A stretch of 37,859 nucleotides of DNA from VRUE01 sp047519745 (GCA_047519745.1 JAPVSJ010000020.1:1-37859), one strand, 5' to 3'. Positions 16,102 through 23,120 are shown, counted from the stretch's first letter. Numbers and translations: made by a program. The notes: generated by a model from the letters alone, not told the origin.

Positions 16102-16937
16102 CCGATCGCGGTTGCGGCGGCGGCCCTGGCCTGCTCGCGCTCGAGCTCGTACGGGTCGTGGGAGCAGAGCAGGGTGATCTCTTCGCCGTGGCGTGCGGCC
16201 AGCTCCTGCAGGCGGTCACGGTTTGACTTGCGGGCCCTGCCGTCGGCGGCGTTGAGGTTCTGGAAGAGGCGCAGCCCGGGCGGGCAGCTCGGCGGCGTCT
16301 CGACCTCGCCGTGGTTGAAATAGGCGTCGCCGCAGTGCAGCAGCCAGCCGTCGCTGGTGCGAAGCGCCACGCCGGTGTGGCCGCGCGAGTGGCCGAAGAG
16401 CGGGATCAGCGCCAGATCGGCGTCGAGGCCGGGCAGGATGCGGACGCTCTCGAAGCCGAACCACTCGTCGCCGCCGGCATCGTGCCTGGCCCAGCGCGGC
16501 CCGTGCTGCCAGTGCACGTCGAGGTAGCGCAGCTTGTCCTTGAGCACGGGGTGCAGCGCCGCGTCGAGCTCGGTCGAGAGGACGTGTACCTCGGCCTCGG
16601 GGAAGTCGGGCAGCCCGCCGGAGTGGTCGGGGTCGAGATGGGTGACGACGATCCGGCGCACGTCGGCGGCGCCGAAACCGAGCGATTCGAGCTGCCTCAG
16701 CGCCGTCGTCTCGGCCTTCGGCTCGGCGTTCATCAGGCCGAAGACGGGGCCGAGCTGCCCCGGCTTGCGCGCGTCCTCGAGGCCGAAGCCGGTGTCGACC
16801 AGAACCAGCCCGTCGCCCGTCTCGATCGCGAGGCAGTGGCAGACGATGCGCCCCTTCTCCAGCCAGCCGCCGTCGCCGTTCAGCAGCCGCCTCCCATAAG
16901 GGCAGAGCGACCCGCAGTTGAGGTGATGGACCCGCAT
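16098..16937 (-). CDS. Metallo-beta-lactamase-fold hydrolase
   Basis: A 279-residue MBL-fold enzyme of the broad lactonase/glyoxalase-like group. The metal motif reads THLDPDHSGG: the usual HxHxDH has Asp in place of the second His, a variant common in this branch. Further metal-site segments are GHSRGHTGV and the LLHCGDAYFNHGE aspartate, with a C-terminal LLCSHDPYELE. N-terminal MRVHHLNCGSLCPYG is typical of one AHL-lactonase-like subfamily, but substrate cannot be assigned. Its stop overlaps the acetoacetyl-CoA synthetase start (ATGA-like), so the two are one operon. Confidence 0.85.
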   Translation of the reverse strand: MRVHHLNCGSLCPYGRRLLNGDGGWLEKGRIVCHCLAIETGDGLVLVDTGFGLEDARKPGQLGPVFGLMNAEPKAETTALRQLESLGFGAADVRRIVVTHLDPDHSGGLPDFPEAEVHVLSTELDAALHPVLKDKLRYLDVHWQHGPRWARHDAGGDEWFGFESVRILPGLDADLALIPLFGHSRGHTGVALRTSDGWLLHCGDAYFNHGEVETPPSCPPGLRLFQNLNAADGRARKSNRDRLQELAARHGEEITLLCSHDPYELEREQARAAAATAIG

Positions 16938-16961
16938 CCCGGAGCTGAGTCTAGTGCGGTC

Positions 16962-17756
16962 TCAACGCTTCGGGCCGACGTGCCGGTCCATGATCGCCAC
17001 CGCCTCGCGCCGAGCCACGGAGATGTTCCAGGGCCCATCCTGGCGCCAGGCGATATCCAGGCGGTCGCAGGCATCGCAGAAGATCTTCTGGATGTCGAGG
17101 GAGCGATTGGAGAAGAGGTAGCGGGGGTATTCGTAGGTCTTCTTGGGATGGCGGATCTTGTTCATGACCCGGCAGCCGTCGGAGTGGATCAGGCCGCGAA
17201 GCAGACGTCCGGGGTAGCGGTCCACGACGCGCTCCTGCCACGGCTCGAGCGCGATCTTGCGCTTGTGCTTCAGGCCCGCACCGTGCTGGGGAAAGAGATG
17301 AGGCCAGTGCTTCGAAAAGGAATTGACCTCTTCCATGCGAGCGTCCTTGTGCTTGTAGATGCCGACCTGGCTTGCAGGCATGACGATGCTCATCGCCGCC
17401 TCGCACTCCGCGACGATCAGTGGATGGGCGCGGTCGAGGAAGACTCTCAGCCGATATACGCCCCGCGGATGCAGTGACAGCATCCCGTCCCCCAGGTACA
17501 AGCCGAGCAAGTAGGCATAGGCGTGAACGATCAGACCCGGTACGTAGGAGGCGGAATCGGAGCAGCGCACGCAGGTGCCCTGGCCGGGAACGGTCGGCCG
17601 CTGGCGAGACGCCGCCGGTCGGCGAACTCGGGTTCGCCCCCGCACCCAATCGCTGACAGTCCGTCGGTTGACCCCTGTCCGCCGCTCAATCTGGCAGTTG
17701 TTCAGGCCTTCGTCTGACAACCGCAGGGCCTTTTCAACTTGGTGCTGCGGCTTCAT
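16962..17756 (-). CDS. HTH-LAGLIDADG homing-endonuclease-like protein (copy 1)
   Basis: A 264-residue protein. Residues 1-45 form a helix-turn-helix (CQIERRTGVNRRTVSDWVRG). Two LAGLIDADG-type helices follow, YLLGLYLGDG (82-91) and LLRGLIHSDG (185-194), both keeping the catalytic-position aspartate. Between and after them are family blocks FPQHGAGLKHKRKI, EYPRYLFSNRSLDIQKIF and WNISVARREAV. The ATG at 17754-17756 lies 11 nt after the 3' end of the tRNA-Leu(CAA) gene on the same strand; the open frame continues upstream only by reading through the tRNA. Its paralogue is at 20285-21061. It could cleave DNA as a homing enzyme or act as a DNA-binding regulator. A perfect LexA-box sequence falls at about codons 41-45. 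Confidence 0.8.
   Translation of the reverse strand: MKPQHQVEKALRLSDEGLNNCQIERRTGVNRRTVSDWVRGRTRVRRPAASRQRPTVPGQGTCVRCSDSASYVPGLIVHAYAYLLGLYLGDGMLSLHPRGVYRLRVFLDRAHPLIVAECEAAMSIVMPASQVGIYKHKDARMEEVNSFSKHWPHLFPQHGAGLKHKRKIALEPWQERVVDRYPGRLLRGLIHSDGCRVMNKIRHPKKTYEYPRYLFSNRSLDIQKIFCDACDRLDIAWRQDGPWNISVARREAVAIMDRHVGPKR
17623..17636. promoter_or_regulatory. Perfect LexA/SOS-box match inside LAGLIDADG copy 1
   Basis: CGAACTCGGGTTCG fits the Gram-positive/actinobacterial LexA consensus CGAAC-N4-GTTCG exactly. It lies about 120 nt inside the gene, between the HTH and nuclease parts, so a repressor there would act as an intragenic roadblock, or the match is chance. Confidence 0.4.
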
Positions 17757-17767
17757 CGTTTGGACGA

Positions 17768-17851
17768 TGCGGCGGGTGGGACTCGAACCCACAAGCCCTT
17801 GCGGGCAGCGGCTTTTGAGACCGCCTCCTTTGCCAATTTGGACACCGCCGC
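17768..17851 (-). tRNA. tRNA-Leu(CAA)
   Basis: An 84-nt class II tRNA. The acceptor stem GCGGCGG pairs with CCGCCGC, with discriminator A. The anticodon loop CTCAAAA gives CAA (codon UUG). There is a long variable arm (GCCCGCAAGGGC) and the T-arm GTGGG-TTCGAGT-CCCAC. The 3' end abuts the LAGLIDADG copy 1 gene. No CCA is encoded. Confidence 0.93.
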
Positions 17852-17978
17852 CAGTCGATTCATTGTAGGCTGCGACGCTACGGCTCAGGCCGGTCGCAAC
17901 GACCCCAGAATCGCGCTTCTGCTGCAAATCCTTACAGTCTTGGTGCAGACTTTTTACAGAGTCGGCACAGAAGACCAA

Positions 17979-18524
17979 CTACGCGGGCTGCGGTGCGTCC
18001 GGGCTCGGCGGGGCGCCGGCGCCGTAGTCCTCGCCGGAGCCGATCGGACGCTCCTCCTCGACGTGCCAGTCCTGGCTGAAGCCGTAGAAGCAGGCGACGA
18101 CGAGGAGGATCTGGAGCAGCAGCAGGATGATCACCAGCAGTCCGATCAGCGAGACGGGGATCAGCGCGTCTTCGAAGCCCGCCTTGTCGCGGGCGAACCA
18201 GCTGTTGGCGCCGACCGCGCAGAAGATCGCCAGGATCGTCGAGAGCGAGGCGGCGACGGGCAGGATGCCTCGGCTCCAGCGGCGGGCGACGAGGTAGGAG
18301 AAGAGGGCGTAGAGGCCGGCGAAGATCAGGCAGAGGACGCCCATCGCGCCGCCGCCGCTGAGCAACGAGAAGCCGCCGATCGTCACCAGGGCGGCGATCA
18401 CGGCCGTCGCGAGCATCAGAAAAGCGACCACGAACTTGGTCGTGATCACGTCGGCCTTCTCCCGATTCGGGTGCCAGAGCTCGTAGCCCGGCGTTACCTC
18501 TCCTACCGCCACGCCGACGATCAT
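17979..18524 (-). CDS. Four-helix integral membrane protein, unknown function
   Basis: A 181-residue protein with four clear hydrophobic segments (FVVAFLMLATAVIAALVTIGGF, AMGVLCLIFAGLYALFSYLVA, ILPVAASLSTILAIFCAV, LIPVSLIGLLVIILLLLQILLVVACF). It has a charged cytoplasmic N-terminus and an acidic, Pro/Gly-rich C-terminal tail. ATG at 18522-18524 has no ribosome-binding site, so it may be leaderless or start further in. It is divergent from tRNA-Leu(TAG), and tRNA-Leu(CAA) lies beyond its 5'-distal end. Family not recognised. Confidence 0.65.
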   Translation of the reverse strand: MIVGVAVGEVTPGYELWHPNREKADVITTKFVVAFLMLATAVIAALVTIGGFSLLSGGGAMGVLCLIFAGLYALFSYLVARRWSRGILPVAASLSTILAIFCAVGANSWFARDKAGFEDALIPVSLIGLLVIILLLLQILLVVACFYGFSQDWHVEEERPIGSGEDYGAGAPPSPDAPQPA

Positions 18525-18573
18525 AGAATCTATGAGCGACGATGCGGCATTGGCCGCGCGTTAAGCGCGTCGA

Positions 18574-18658
18574 GCGGGCGTGGCGGAATTTGGTATACGC
18601 GCCAGGTTTAGGTCCTGGTGGGCTTCGGCCCGTGGGGGTTCAAGTCCCTCCGCCCGCA
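18574..18658 (+). tRNA. tRNA-Leu(TAG)
   Basis: An 85-nt class II tRNA. Acceptor GCGGGCG pairs with CGCCCGC, discriminator A. The anticodon loop TTTAGGT gives TAG (codon CUA). Long variable arm GGGCTTCGGCCC; T-arm GGGGG-TTCAAGT-CCCTC. Its last 19 bases plus one flanking base recur exactly at 20285-20304, marking an attachment site. Confidence 0.95.
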
Positions 18659-18659
18659 T
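18640..18659 (+). repeat. Left att repeat (tRNA-Leu 3' end)
   Basis: TCAAGTCCCTCCGCCCGCAT, covering the T-loop to the discriminator of tRNA-Leu(TAG) plus one base. An exact copy is at 20285-20304; the flanking bases on both sides differ between copies. Confidence 0.85.
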
Positions 18660-18784
18660 AGATGAGCAGCCGCATCTCCTAACCGAATTCGGCCGGGTCG
18701 CTGGAGCTGTGGGCGGAAGCGCCACTGAGCTAGACCCCACCCATGTTGCGCGGCTGGCGATCTCTGACATAGGGTTGGTCCTGT

Positions 18785-20245
18785 ATGGAGACGGCGGGGG
18801 TCAGTAGCAAAAACGCGGTGACGGCGGACGCCTGGATGCCGGCTCGGCTAATCCCGGTTGCCGGCATCCGAGGGCAGGATGAGCAGGAGATTCGGGCAGC
18901 ATCTTCGCTACTGGCCGTCATGACCGCCGTGGACGAGTTCGGGAAAAACCTGCTCAAAGAGATTGGGGCGCCGGCCGGTCGAATCTCGACCTTCACCGAG
19001 GTTCCGCTGAAGACTGCCGATGGGAAGACCCTCCGCCCAGATGGCGCGATCGTCGTCCAACGCGGGAAGACCAGCTGGCGCTGCTTGGTGGAGGTCAAGA
19101 CCGACAATGCGCCCCTACGAGCGGAGCAGGTCAACAGTTACCTGGACCTTGCCCGCGAACACGGATTCGACTCGGTCGTGACGATTTCCAATCAGATCAC
19201 CGCCGGCCCACATGACGTTCCCGTGGAAGTCGATGGACGCAAGCTCCGTCGGGTCGGGCTCGTGCATCTTTCGTGGTGGCGGATCTTGACCGAGGCGGTT
19301 TTGCAACATCAGCACCGGGGCATCAAAGACCCCGACCAAGCGTGGATCTTGAACGAGCTGATCGCCTACCTGGAGCATGAGAAGTCCGGCGCAGTTGGCT
19401 TTGAAGACATGGGTAAACAATGGGTTTCAGTTCGCAACGCCGCTCGCGACGGGACGATTCGTGCAACCGATGCCGGCGTGCAAGACGTCGTGAATCGGTG
19501 GGAGCAATTTTTGGAGTACCTGTGTCTTGGCCTGAGTCAGGATCTAGGAGTCCAAGTGCTGTCGGCCCAGTCCCGAGCTAAGAGCGGAAGCGACTGGAGC
19601 GACGCCCTGCTCAAGACGCTTTGCGACGAGGGCAAGTTAACTGGCTCATTCCGGGTTCCCGACGCGGTTGGTCCGATCGATGTTGAAGCGGATCTCAGGG
19701 CGCGACTGACGCGCACCAACGTGAAGGTGACAGCCCCGAAAGACGGTCGCCCCCTCACCCGCGTCAACTGGATCCTCAAGCAATTGAAGAAAGCCCCGGG
19801 CGACCTTCGCATCGAAACGCATTTCGCCCGGACGAAGGAGACCACGGCCGTTTTGCTGAGCGAGGCGAGGGACGATGCCAAGTTGCTCCTCTCTCCGTCC
19901 GACTCCAAGCGGGAGCCACGAGCGTTCACGTTGTCGCTCGCTCGGCCGCTCGGAACGAAGCGGGGGAGGGGCGAGCGGTCATTTGTCCTCGAGACCCGGC
20001 GACAGGTCGTGAGCTTCTACGGCGATCTGGTCGAGAACTTGAAGGCATGGCAGGCGAAGGCCCCCAAGCTCCCCCCGGACGACGGCGAGGGGGAGCCGGC
20101 AGTCGTTGACGATCCGCGAAGGAATGACTCCCCGCCCTCAGTCGTACCGGCGGTACTTCCGCGCGAAGATCAGGGTGACGGATACCCACCGTTTGGTGGC
20201 GCGCCGGTTCGCAAGGGTCCGGACGACTCGCCTATGTCCTACTAG
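18785..20245 (+). CDS. PD-(D/E)XK-like domain protein, islet cargo
   Basis: A 486-residue soluble protein. Residues about 65-110 hold a nuclease-like core: TEVPLK (E72), then LRPDGAIVV (D86) and CLVEVKT (E103-x-K105), the order of the PD-(D/E)XK fold. Further segments are GFDSVVTISNQ, DPDQAWILNELIAYLEHEKSGA, TRVNWILKQLKKAPGDLRIE and GTKRGRGERSFV. I recognise these from a family of actinobacterial proteins usually annotated only as stress response protein. The C-terminal 60 residues are disordered-looking. ATG at 18785 is used; no strong ribosome-binding site is seen. It is the only gene of the tRNA-Leu islet. A defence or DNA-processing role is inference from fold and context. Confidence 0.75.
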   Translation: METAGVSSKNAVTADAWMPARLIPVAGIRGQDEQEIRAASSLLAVMTAVDEFGKNLLKEIGAPAGRISTFTEVPLKTADGKTLRPDGAIVVQRGKTSWRCLVEVKTDNAPLRAEQVNSYLDLAREHGFDSVVTISNQITAGPHDVPVEVDGRKLRRVGLVHLSWWRILTEAVLQHQHRGIKDPDQAWILNELIAYLEHEKSGAVGFEDMGKQWVSVRNAARDGTIRATDAGVQDVVNRWEQFLEYLCLGLSQDLGVQVLSAQSRAKSGSDWSDALLKTLCDEGKLTGSFRVPDAVGPIDVEADLRARLTRTNVKVTAPKDGRPLTRVNWILKQLKKAPGDLRIETHFARTKETTAVLLSEARDDAKLLLSPSDSKREPRAFTLSLARPLGTKRGRGERSFVLETRRQVVSFYGDLVENLKAWQAKAPKLPPDDGEGEPAVVDDPRRNDSPPSVVPAVLPREDQGDGYPPFGGAPVRKGPDDSPMSY

Positions 20246-20284
20246 CCGATCGACAGTGGATCCATGTGGCATTGAGAGCGGTGC

Positions 20285-20304
20285 TCAAGTCCCTCCGCCC
20301 GCAT
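20285..20304 (+). repeat. Right att repeat (tRNA-Leu 3' fragment)
   Basis: An exact 20-bp copy of 18640-18659 without the rest of the tRNA. On the minus strand it encodes the last six residues and stop of LAGLIDADG copy 2. Confidence 0.85.
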
Positions 20305-21061
20305 CAGACTTTGGCCCGACGAACGAGTCGAGCAGTTCGACGCTCCGTCTATCTGCGACGGAGATGTTCTTGTTGCTGGACCGCGTCCAGCGGATTCCCA
20401 GGCGCTCGCAACTCGCGCAGAACATGTCGCGAATGTCGGCCGAGAGATTCGTGAAGAAGTAGCGGGGATAAGCGTAGGTCCGCGATCCACCTCGCAATGC
20501 CACGGAAAAGCAGTTGATTGTCCGCGAGCCATCCGAGTGGATGAGGCCGCGGAGAAACGGCTCGGGCCATCGGTCAACTATCTGTGCTTGCCAGGGCGCC
20601 AGCTCGATCGAGCGCAGATGCTTTTTCCCTGGCCCATGCTGAGGAAAAGCCGCCAGCCAGATTGGACTACCGGCGGTGAGCCGGATCGAGTCCCCCTTGC
20701 GAGTCAGCCGGCGATGTATTCGCGCGTCGACCTTGGCCGCATTGCGAATTGCGTGCGAGCACTCTTCGACGATTCCCGGATACCTGGAATCGAGTGAGAT
20801 TTCGAGGACTGGAGTCTGGCTTGCCTTGTTGATGTAGCCATCGCCCAGATAGATGCCGAGCAGGTAGCTGTAGCTGGCCGGTGCCATTGGTCGCCAGTCT
20901 CCTTCGCAGTTGTGGCTGCCGCGAGTCGGGGCGCCGTGTTGACGCCAACGCTGAATGGAGCTTCGGCTTGCGCCGGTTCTTCTACCGATCTCATAGTCGC
21001 TGAGGTCGGTGCCGATGAGATCAATCGCAGCCGCGCGCCAGCTCTGGTGATCGTCGGGCAC
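20285..21061 (-). CDS. HTH-LAGLIDADG homing-endonuclease-like protein (copy 2)
   Basis: A 258-residue paralogue of the protein at 16962-17756 with the same layout: N-terminal HTH (YEIGRRTGASRSSIQRW), LAGLIDADG helix 1 YLLGIYLGDG (D74), helix 2 FLRGLIHSDG (D177), FPQHGPGKKHLRSI, AYPRYFFTNLSADIRDMF, KNISVADRRSV and FVGPK. Both acidic residues are intact. The C-terminus runs seven residues past FVGPK into the 20-bp tRNA-Leu repeat and stops there. GTG at 21059-21061 aligns with the start of copy 1; its G is the last base of a perfect LexA box, suggesting a leaderless, SOS-controlled transcript. It is divergent from the tRNA-Trp gene 64 nt away. Confidence 0.8.
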   Translation of the reverse strand: MPDDHQSWRAAAIDLIGTDLSDYEIGRRTGASRSSIQRWRQHGAPTRGSHNCEGDWRPMAPASYSYLLGIYLGDGYINKASQTPVLEISLDSRYPGIVEECSHAIRNAAKVDARIHRRLTRKGDSIRLTAGSPIWLAAFPQHGPGKKHLRSIELAPWQAQIVDRWPEPFLRGLIHSDGSRTINCFSVALRGGSRTYAYPRYFFTNLSADIRDMFCASCERLGIRWTRSSNKNISVADRRSVELLDSFVGPKSDAGGGT

Positions 21062-21074
21062 GAACGTATGTTCG
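21061..21074. promoter_or_regulatory. LexA/SOS box at the start of LAGLIDADG copy 2
   Basis: CGAACGTATGTTCG, a perfect match to CGAAC-N4-GTTCG, overlapping the GTG start codon of the minus-strand nuclease gene. The position is right for repression of a leaderless or very short-leader transcript. It also lies between this gene and the divergent tRNA-Trp. Confidence 0.75.
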
Positions 21075-21125
21075 CTTATTACTCGGACGCCATCACGGAG
21101 GCTGAACCGTAGACTTCACGACCCT

Positions 21126-21197
21126 GGGGGAGTGAGTTAACGGCTATGCGCACGGTCTCCAAAACCGTGAATCCGGGTTCGAATCCCGGCTCCCCCG
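21126..21197 (+). tRNA. tRNA-Trp(CCA), atypical D-arm
   Basis: A 72-nt candidate. The acceptor GGGGGAG/CTCCCCC is perfect, the anticodon stem ACGGT/ACCGT encloses CTCCAAA (anticodon CCA, codon UGG), and the T-arm is CCGGG-TTCGAAT-CCCGG. The D-arm AGTTAACGGCTATGCG keeps A14, G18-G19 and A21 but only two of four stem positions can pair (one is G-T), and the variable loop is four bases. Acceptor, anticodon and T-arm support a real tRNA; the D-arm suggests an unusual or second-copy tRNA. Confidence 0.75.
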
Positions 21198-21235
21198 CTC
21201 TGAAACGCTCAGCTTCAACCAGGCTGATAGCTGGG

Positions 21236-21559
21236 TTGGCCCTTGCTCTGCTTCTGACGCTCGTCGAGCTGATCGATCAGGTGCGGCCATGGTCATCGGG
21301 GCCGTTAAGCTCACCGGGCCCGATCGGCGTCGTTTCGTTGATCGCAGGCCTTGGCGTCGGTGTGATCGTTGCGCGGGGCTGGGCTCTGGTGGCATTGCTT
21401 CCGCCGCTCGGCTTTCTCATATGCCTCGAAATCGCTGGCTATACGAGTCCCCACCAGGACGGCAGCGCTCCACTCGCCTTTCGGTCGTTCTTTCTCCTCA
21501 CGATCTACGGGCTGTTCATCATGCTCGGGGTCTTGCTGGGAAGGAAGCGGTCTCTCTGA
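21236..21559 (+). CDS. Small membrane protein, unknown function
   Basis: A 107-residue protein with about three hydrophobic segments (ALALLLTLVELI, IGVVSLIAGLGVGVIVARGWALVALLPPLGFLICLEIAG, FFLLTIYGLFIMLGVLLG) and a basic end GRKRSL. The open frame begins inside the tRNA-Trp gene, so that ATG is not credible; TTG at 21236, just before the first membrane segment, is the likeliest start. The 3' end overlaps the convergent secreted-protein gene by 41 nt. Not recognised. Confidence 0.5.
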   Translation: MALALLLTLVELIDQVRPWSSGPLSSPGPIGVVSLIAGLGVGVIVARGWALVALLPPLGFLICLEIAGYTSPHQDGSAPLAFRSFFLLTIYGLFIMLGVLLGRKRSL

Positions 21560-22406
21560 ACTTCTGAGCGACGTTCGGATCGCCGTTGGGGTCCTGAATC
21601 AGTCCGCCGCCGATCGCCACTCCCGTGAGCCTCGCACCACGAGGCGCCCGCGGGAGGCAGAGGTCATGCATGTTGTCGGCGTTTGCCGAGCTCGGATGAT
21701 CGTGGAGATCGGCGACGTCGAGCGGGGCAATCGCGACGACCTTGCCGTTCGGCAGTTTGAAGATGGCGCGATAGGAGGCGACGACGGGGGCGCCAACCTC
21801 TGTACCCGCGGGGTAGGCCGTGAGCCCGTTGGACCACATCACTCGTACGAAGGTCTTGCCGATAGTGCAACGGTTGGCGTCGCCGCGGTAGATCGCGGTG
21901 GTGAGCGTCCAGGCGTCAACGATGTACGGGCCTCCGGAGAGCGGCTCTACGCCGGCCTTCGGCAGGGGCGGGATCTGCTTCCATCGAATCGCTCCGGGAG
22001 CCCTGCCCTGCAGCGCCCCGACAACGCGAATCGCAACCGGCGTCGGGCCGCTCGCCGAGTCCCCGAAGTCGCCAATCAGGTTCACCGTCTGGGCCTCGTC
22101 CGCCTCGTCCGGCGGGAACTGAAGGGCGCAGGTCGGGATCGCGATGCTTCCATCGCTTCGCACGACCCGGAAGTCCGTGGTCTGAATCGACGAGCGACGG
22201 ATGAACCAGTTGAAGGTGACGGGAATGTTGTCGAGACCCTGTTCGCCAGACGGGCAGCCGACCGCGTTGTCGGTCCCCCACGACGCGCTCAGGATTCTCG
22301 GCTCCGGACGCCCGGACGATCCGGCTCCGGTGGCCGCTGTGGCCAACGCGCACACGAGGAGAGCTGCGCCGAGTGCGGCGAGGGCGTATCCCGACAGGCG
22401 ACGCAT
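21519..22406 (-). CDS. Secreted hypothetical protein
   Basis: A 295-residue protein starting at ATG 22404-22406, with GGAG ahead of it. It begins MRRLSGYALAALGAALLVCALATAATGA, a signal peptide. The mature part reads like a beta-rich extracellular domain (VTFNWFIRRSSIQTTDFRVVRSDGS, SYRAIFKLPNGKVVAIAPLDVADLHDHPS) with few cysteines. No catalytic motif is recognised. It lies between the small membrane protein (convergent) and the TetR gene (same strand, 71 nt upstream). Confidence 0.65.
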   Translation of the reverse strand: MRRLSGYALAALGAALLVCALATAATGAGSSGRPEPRILSASWGTDNAVGCPSGEQGLDNIPVTFNWFIRRSSIQTTDFRVVRSDGSIAIPTCALQFPPDEADEAQTVNLIGDFGDSASGPTPVAIRVVGALQGRAPGAIRWKQIPPLPKAGVEPLSGGPYIVDAWTLTTAIYRGDANRCTIGKTFVRVMWSNGLTAYPAGTEVGAPVVASYRAIFKLPNGKVVAIAPLDVADLHDHPSSANADNMHDLCLPRAPRGARLTGVAIGGGLIQDPNGDPNVAQKFRETASFPARPRA

Positions 22407-22477
22407 CGAGGATCTCCCAAGCGCAGGCATCCGGATGAGCGTAGTTGGTTGACGAGACCGAATATGGCCGCTCGTGC

Positions 22478-23056
22478 TCAGCTCGCGCCGACCAGCCGCG
22501 CCATCAGCTCAGCGGCGGCATCGTCGTCGAGGCCCTCGCGGTCCAGGCGTTGCCAGGTCCAGAAGTCGAGCGCGAGGGCGACCAGGACCCCCGCATCGGG
22601 CCGCGTGAAGCCGCCTGAGAGCGCCGCCGCGAGCTCGGCCAGCGCCGGGTCCGTCGACTGCGCCATCCAGGCGTCGAGCTCTGGGACCGTCGCCCGTTCG
22701 CCGAACACACGGCGCTGCATCGGCGCGGTCTCCCGGTACCAAGCGTAGAAGGAGGCCAGCCCCGCACGCAGGCGCGTGGCGGGGTCCGCGAGGGCGAAAG
22801 CGGGCCCCAGATCGGGCTGGGGGTGTTCGGTCAGCCAGTGCGCAGTGCAGGCCGGCAGCAGGGCTTGGAGGTCGGGGAAGTGGTTGTAGACGGTCAACCG
22901 TTGCACGCCGGCCCGGCGGGCGATGTCGGCGACGGTCGTCTTCGCGACACCCACCTCTTCGTGCAGGGCGACGGCGGCAGCGGCGATCCGCCCGTGGGTC
23001 GCCTGTCGGGTCTCCGCCCGAGCTTTCAGCTCGTATTTCCGTTTTTCAGTTGACAC
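22478..23056 (-). CDS. TetR-family repressor
   Basis: A 192-residue regulator. The N-terminal HTH is GRIAAAAVALHEEVGVAKTTVADIARRAGVQRLTVYNHFPDLQALL, the classic TetR pattern (TTVxxIAxxAGVxxxTVYxHF). The C-terminal helices form an effector domain. GTG at 23054-23056 is taken as the start because the 15 upstream residues in frame cover the divergent promoter. It is transcribed away from the cupin gene at 23121; the shared 64-nt spacer contains two GTTCAA copies, so it likely represses itself and the cupin gene. Confidence 0.85.
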   Translation of the reverse strand: MSTEKRKYELKARAETRQATHGRIAAAAVALHEEVGVAKTTVADIARRAGVQRLTVYNHFPDLQALLPACTAHWLTEHPQPDLGPAFALADPATRLRAGLASFYAWYRETAPMQRRVFGERATVPELDAWMAQSTDPALAELAAALSGGFTRPDAGVLVALALDFWTWQRLDREGLDDDAAAELMARLVGAS

Positions 23057-23077
23057 AGCGTTCAATGACGTTACAGT
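23050..23077 (+). promoter_or_regulatory. Promoter for the cupin gene with TetR operator candidates
   Basis: TTGACA (23050-23055) and TACAGT (23072-23077) are 16 nt apart, a good sigma-70-type promoter. The sequence GTTCAA follows the -35 box and recurs near 23100 as CGTTCAACG, while TTGA at the -35 makes a half-inverted repeat with the first. The -35 box overlaps the TetR start codon. Confidence 0.55.
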
Positions 23078-23120
23078 CCCGGCAATCGCTATACACATCG
23101 TTCAACGAAAGGTTAGAACC

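Larger units (their letters stand above)
18640..20304 (+). mobile_element. 1.6-kb islet integrated at the 3' end of tRNA-Leu(TAG)
   Basis: The segment is bounded by exact 20-bp direct repeats of the tRNA-Leu(TAG) 3' end, so the tRNA is reconstituted on the left and a truncated copy remains on the right, the hallmark of tyrosine-recombinase integration at a tRNA. The interior carries one gene (18785-20245) and no integrase, transposase or other recombinase. Movement would therefore need an enzyme supplied in trans, or the islet is the remnant of a larger element. LAGLIDADG copy 2 begins its coding sequence on the far side and ends inside the right repeat. Confidence 0.75.

Noticed and set aside
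14012..16323. Long frames on both strands over the acetoacetyl-CoA synthetase gene
   Set aside because: The synthetase has all family motifs; the others are shadows with biased composition.
16951..16974. Similarity of CTAGTGCGGTCTCAACG to the ends of the 319-485 element
   Set aside because: Only the first seven bases match without gaps; no partner end was found.
17757..17978. N-terminal extension of LAGLIDADG copy 1
   Set aside because: It would translate through the tRNA-Leu(CAA) gene, and copy 2 aligns with the ATG at 17756.
19157..19170. LexA-box-like CGAACACGGATTCG within the islet gene
   Set aside because: One mismatch in a conserved half-site base and deep within a coding region.
21146..21235. 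ATG start of the small membrane protein inside tRNA-Trp
   Set aside because: The first residues are tRNA sequence; a TTG after the tRNA is more plausible.
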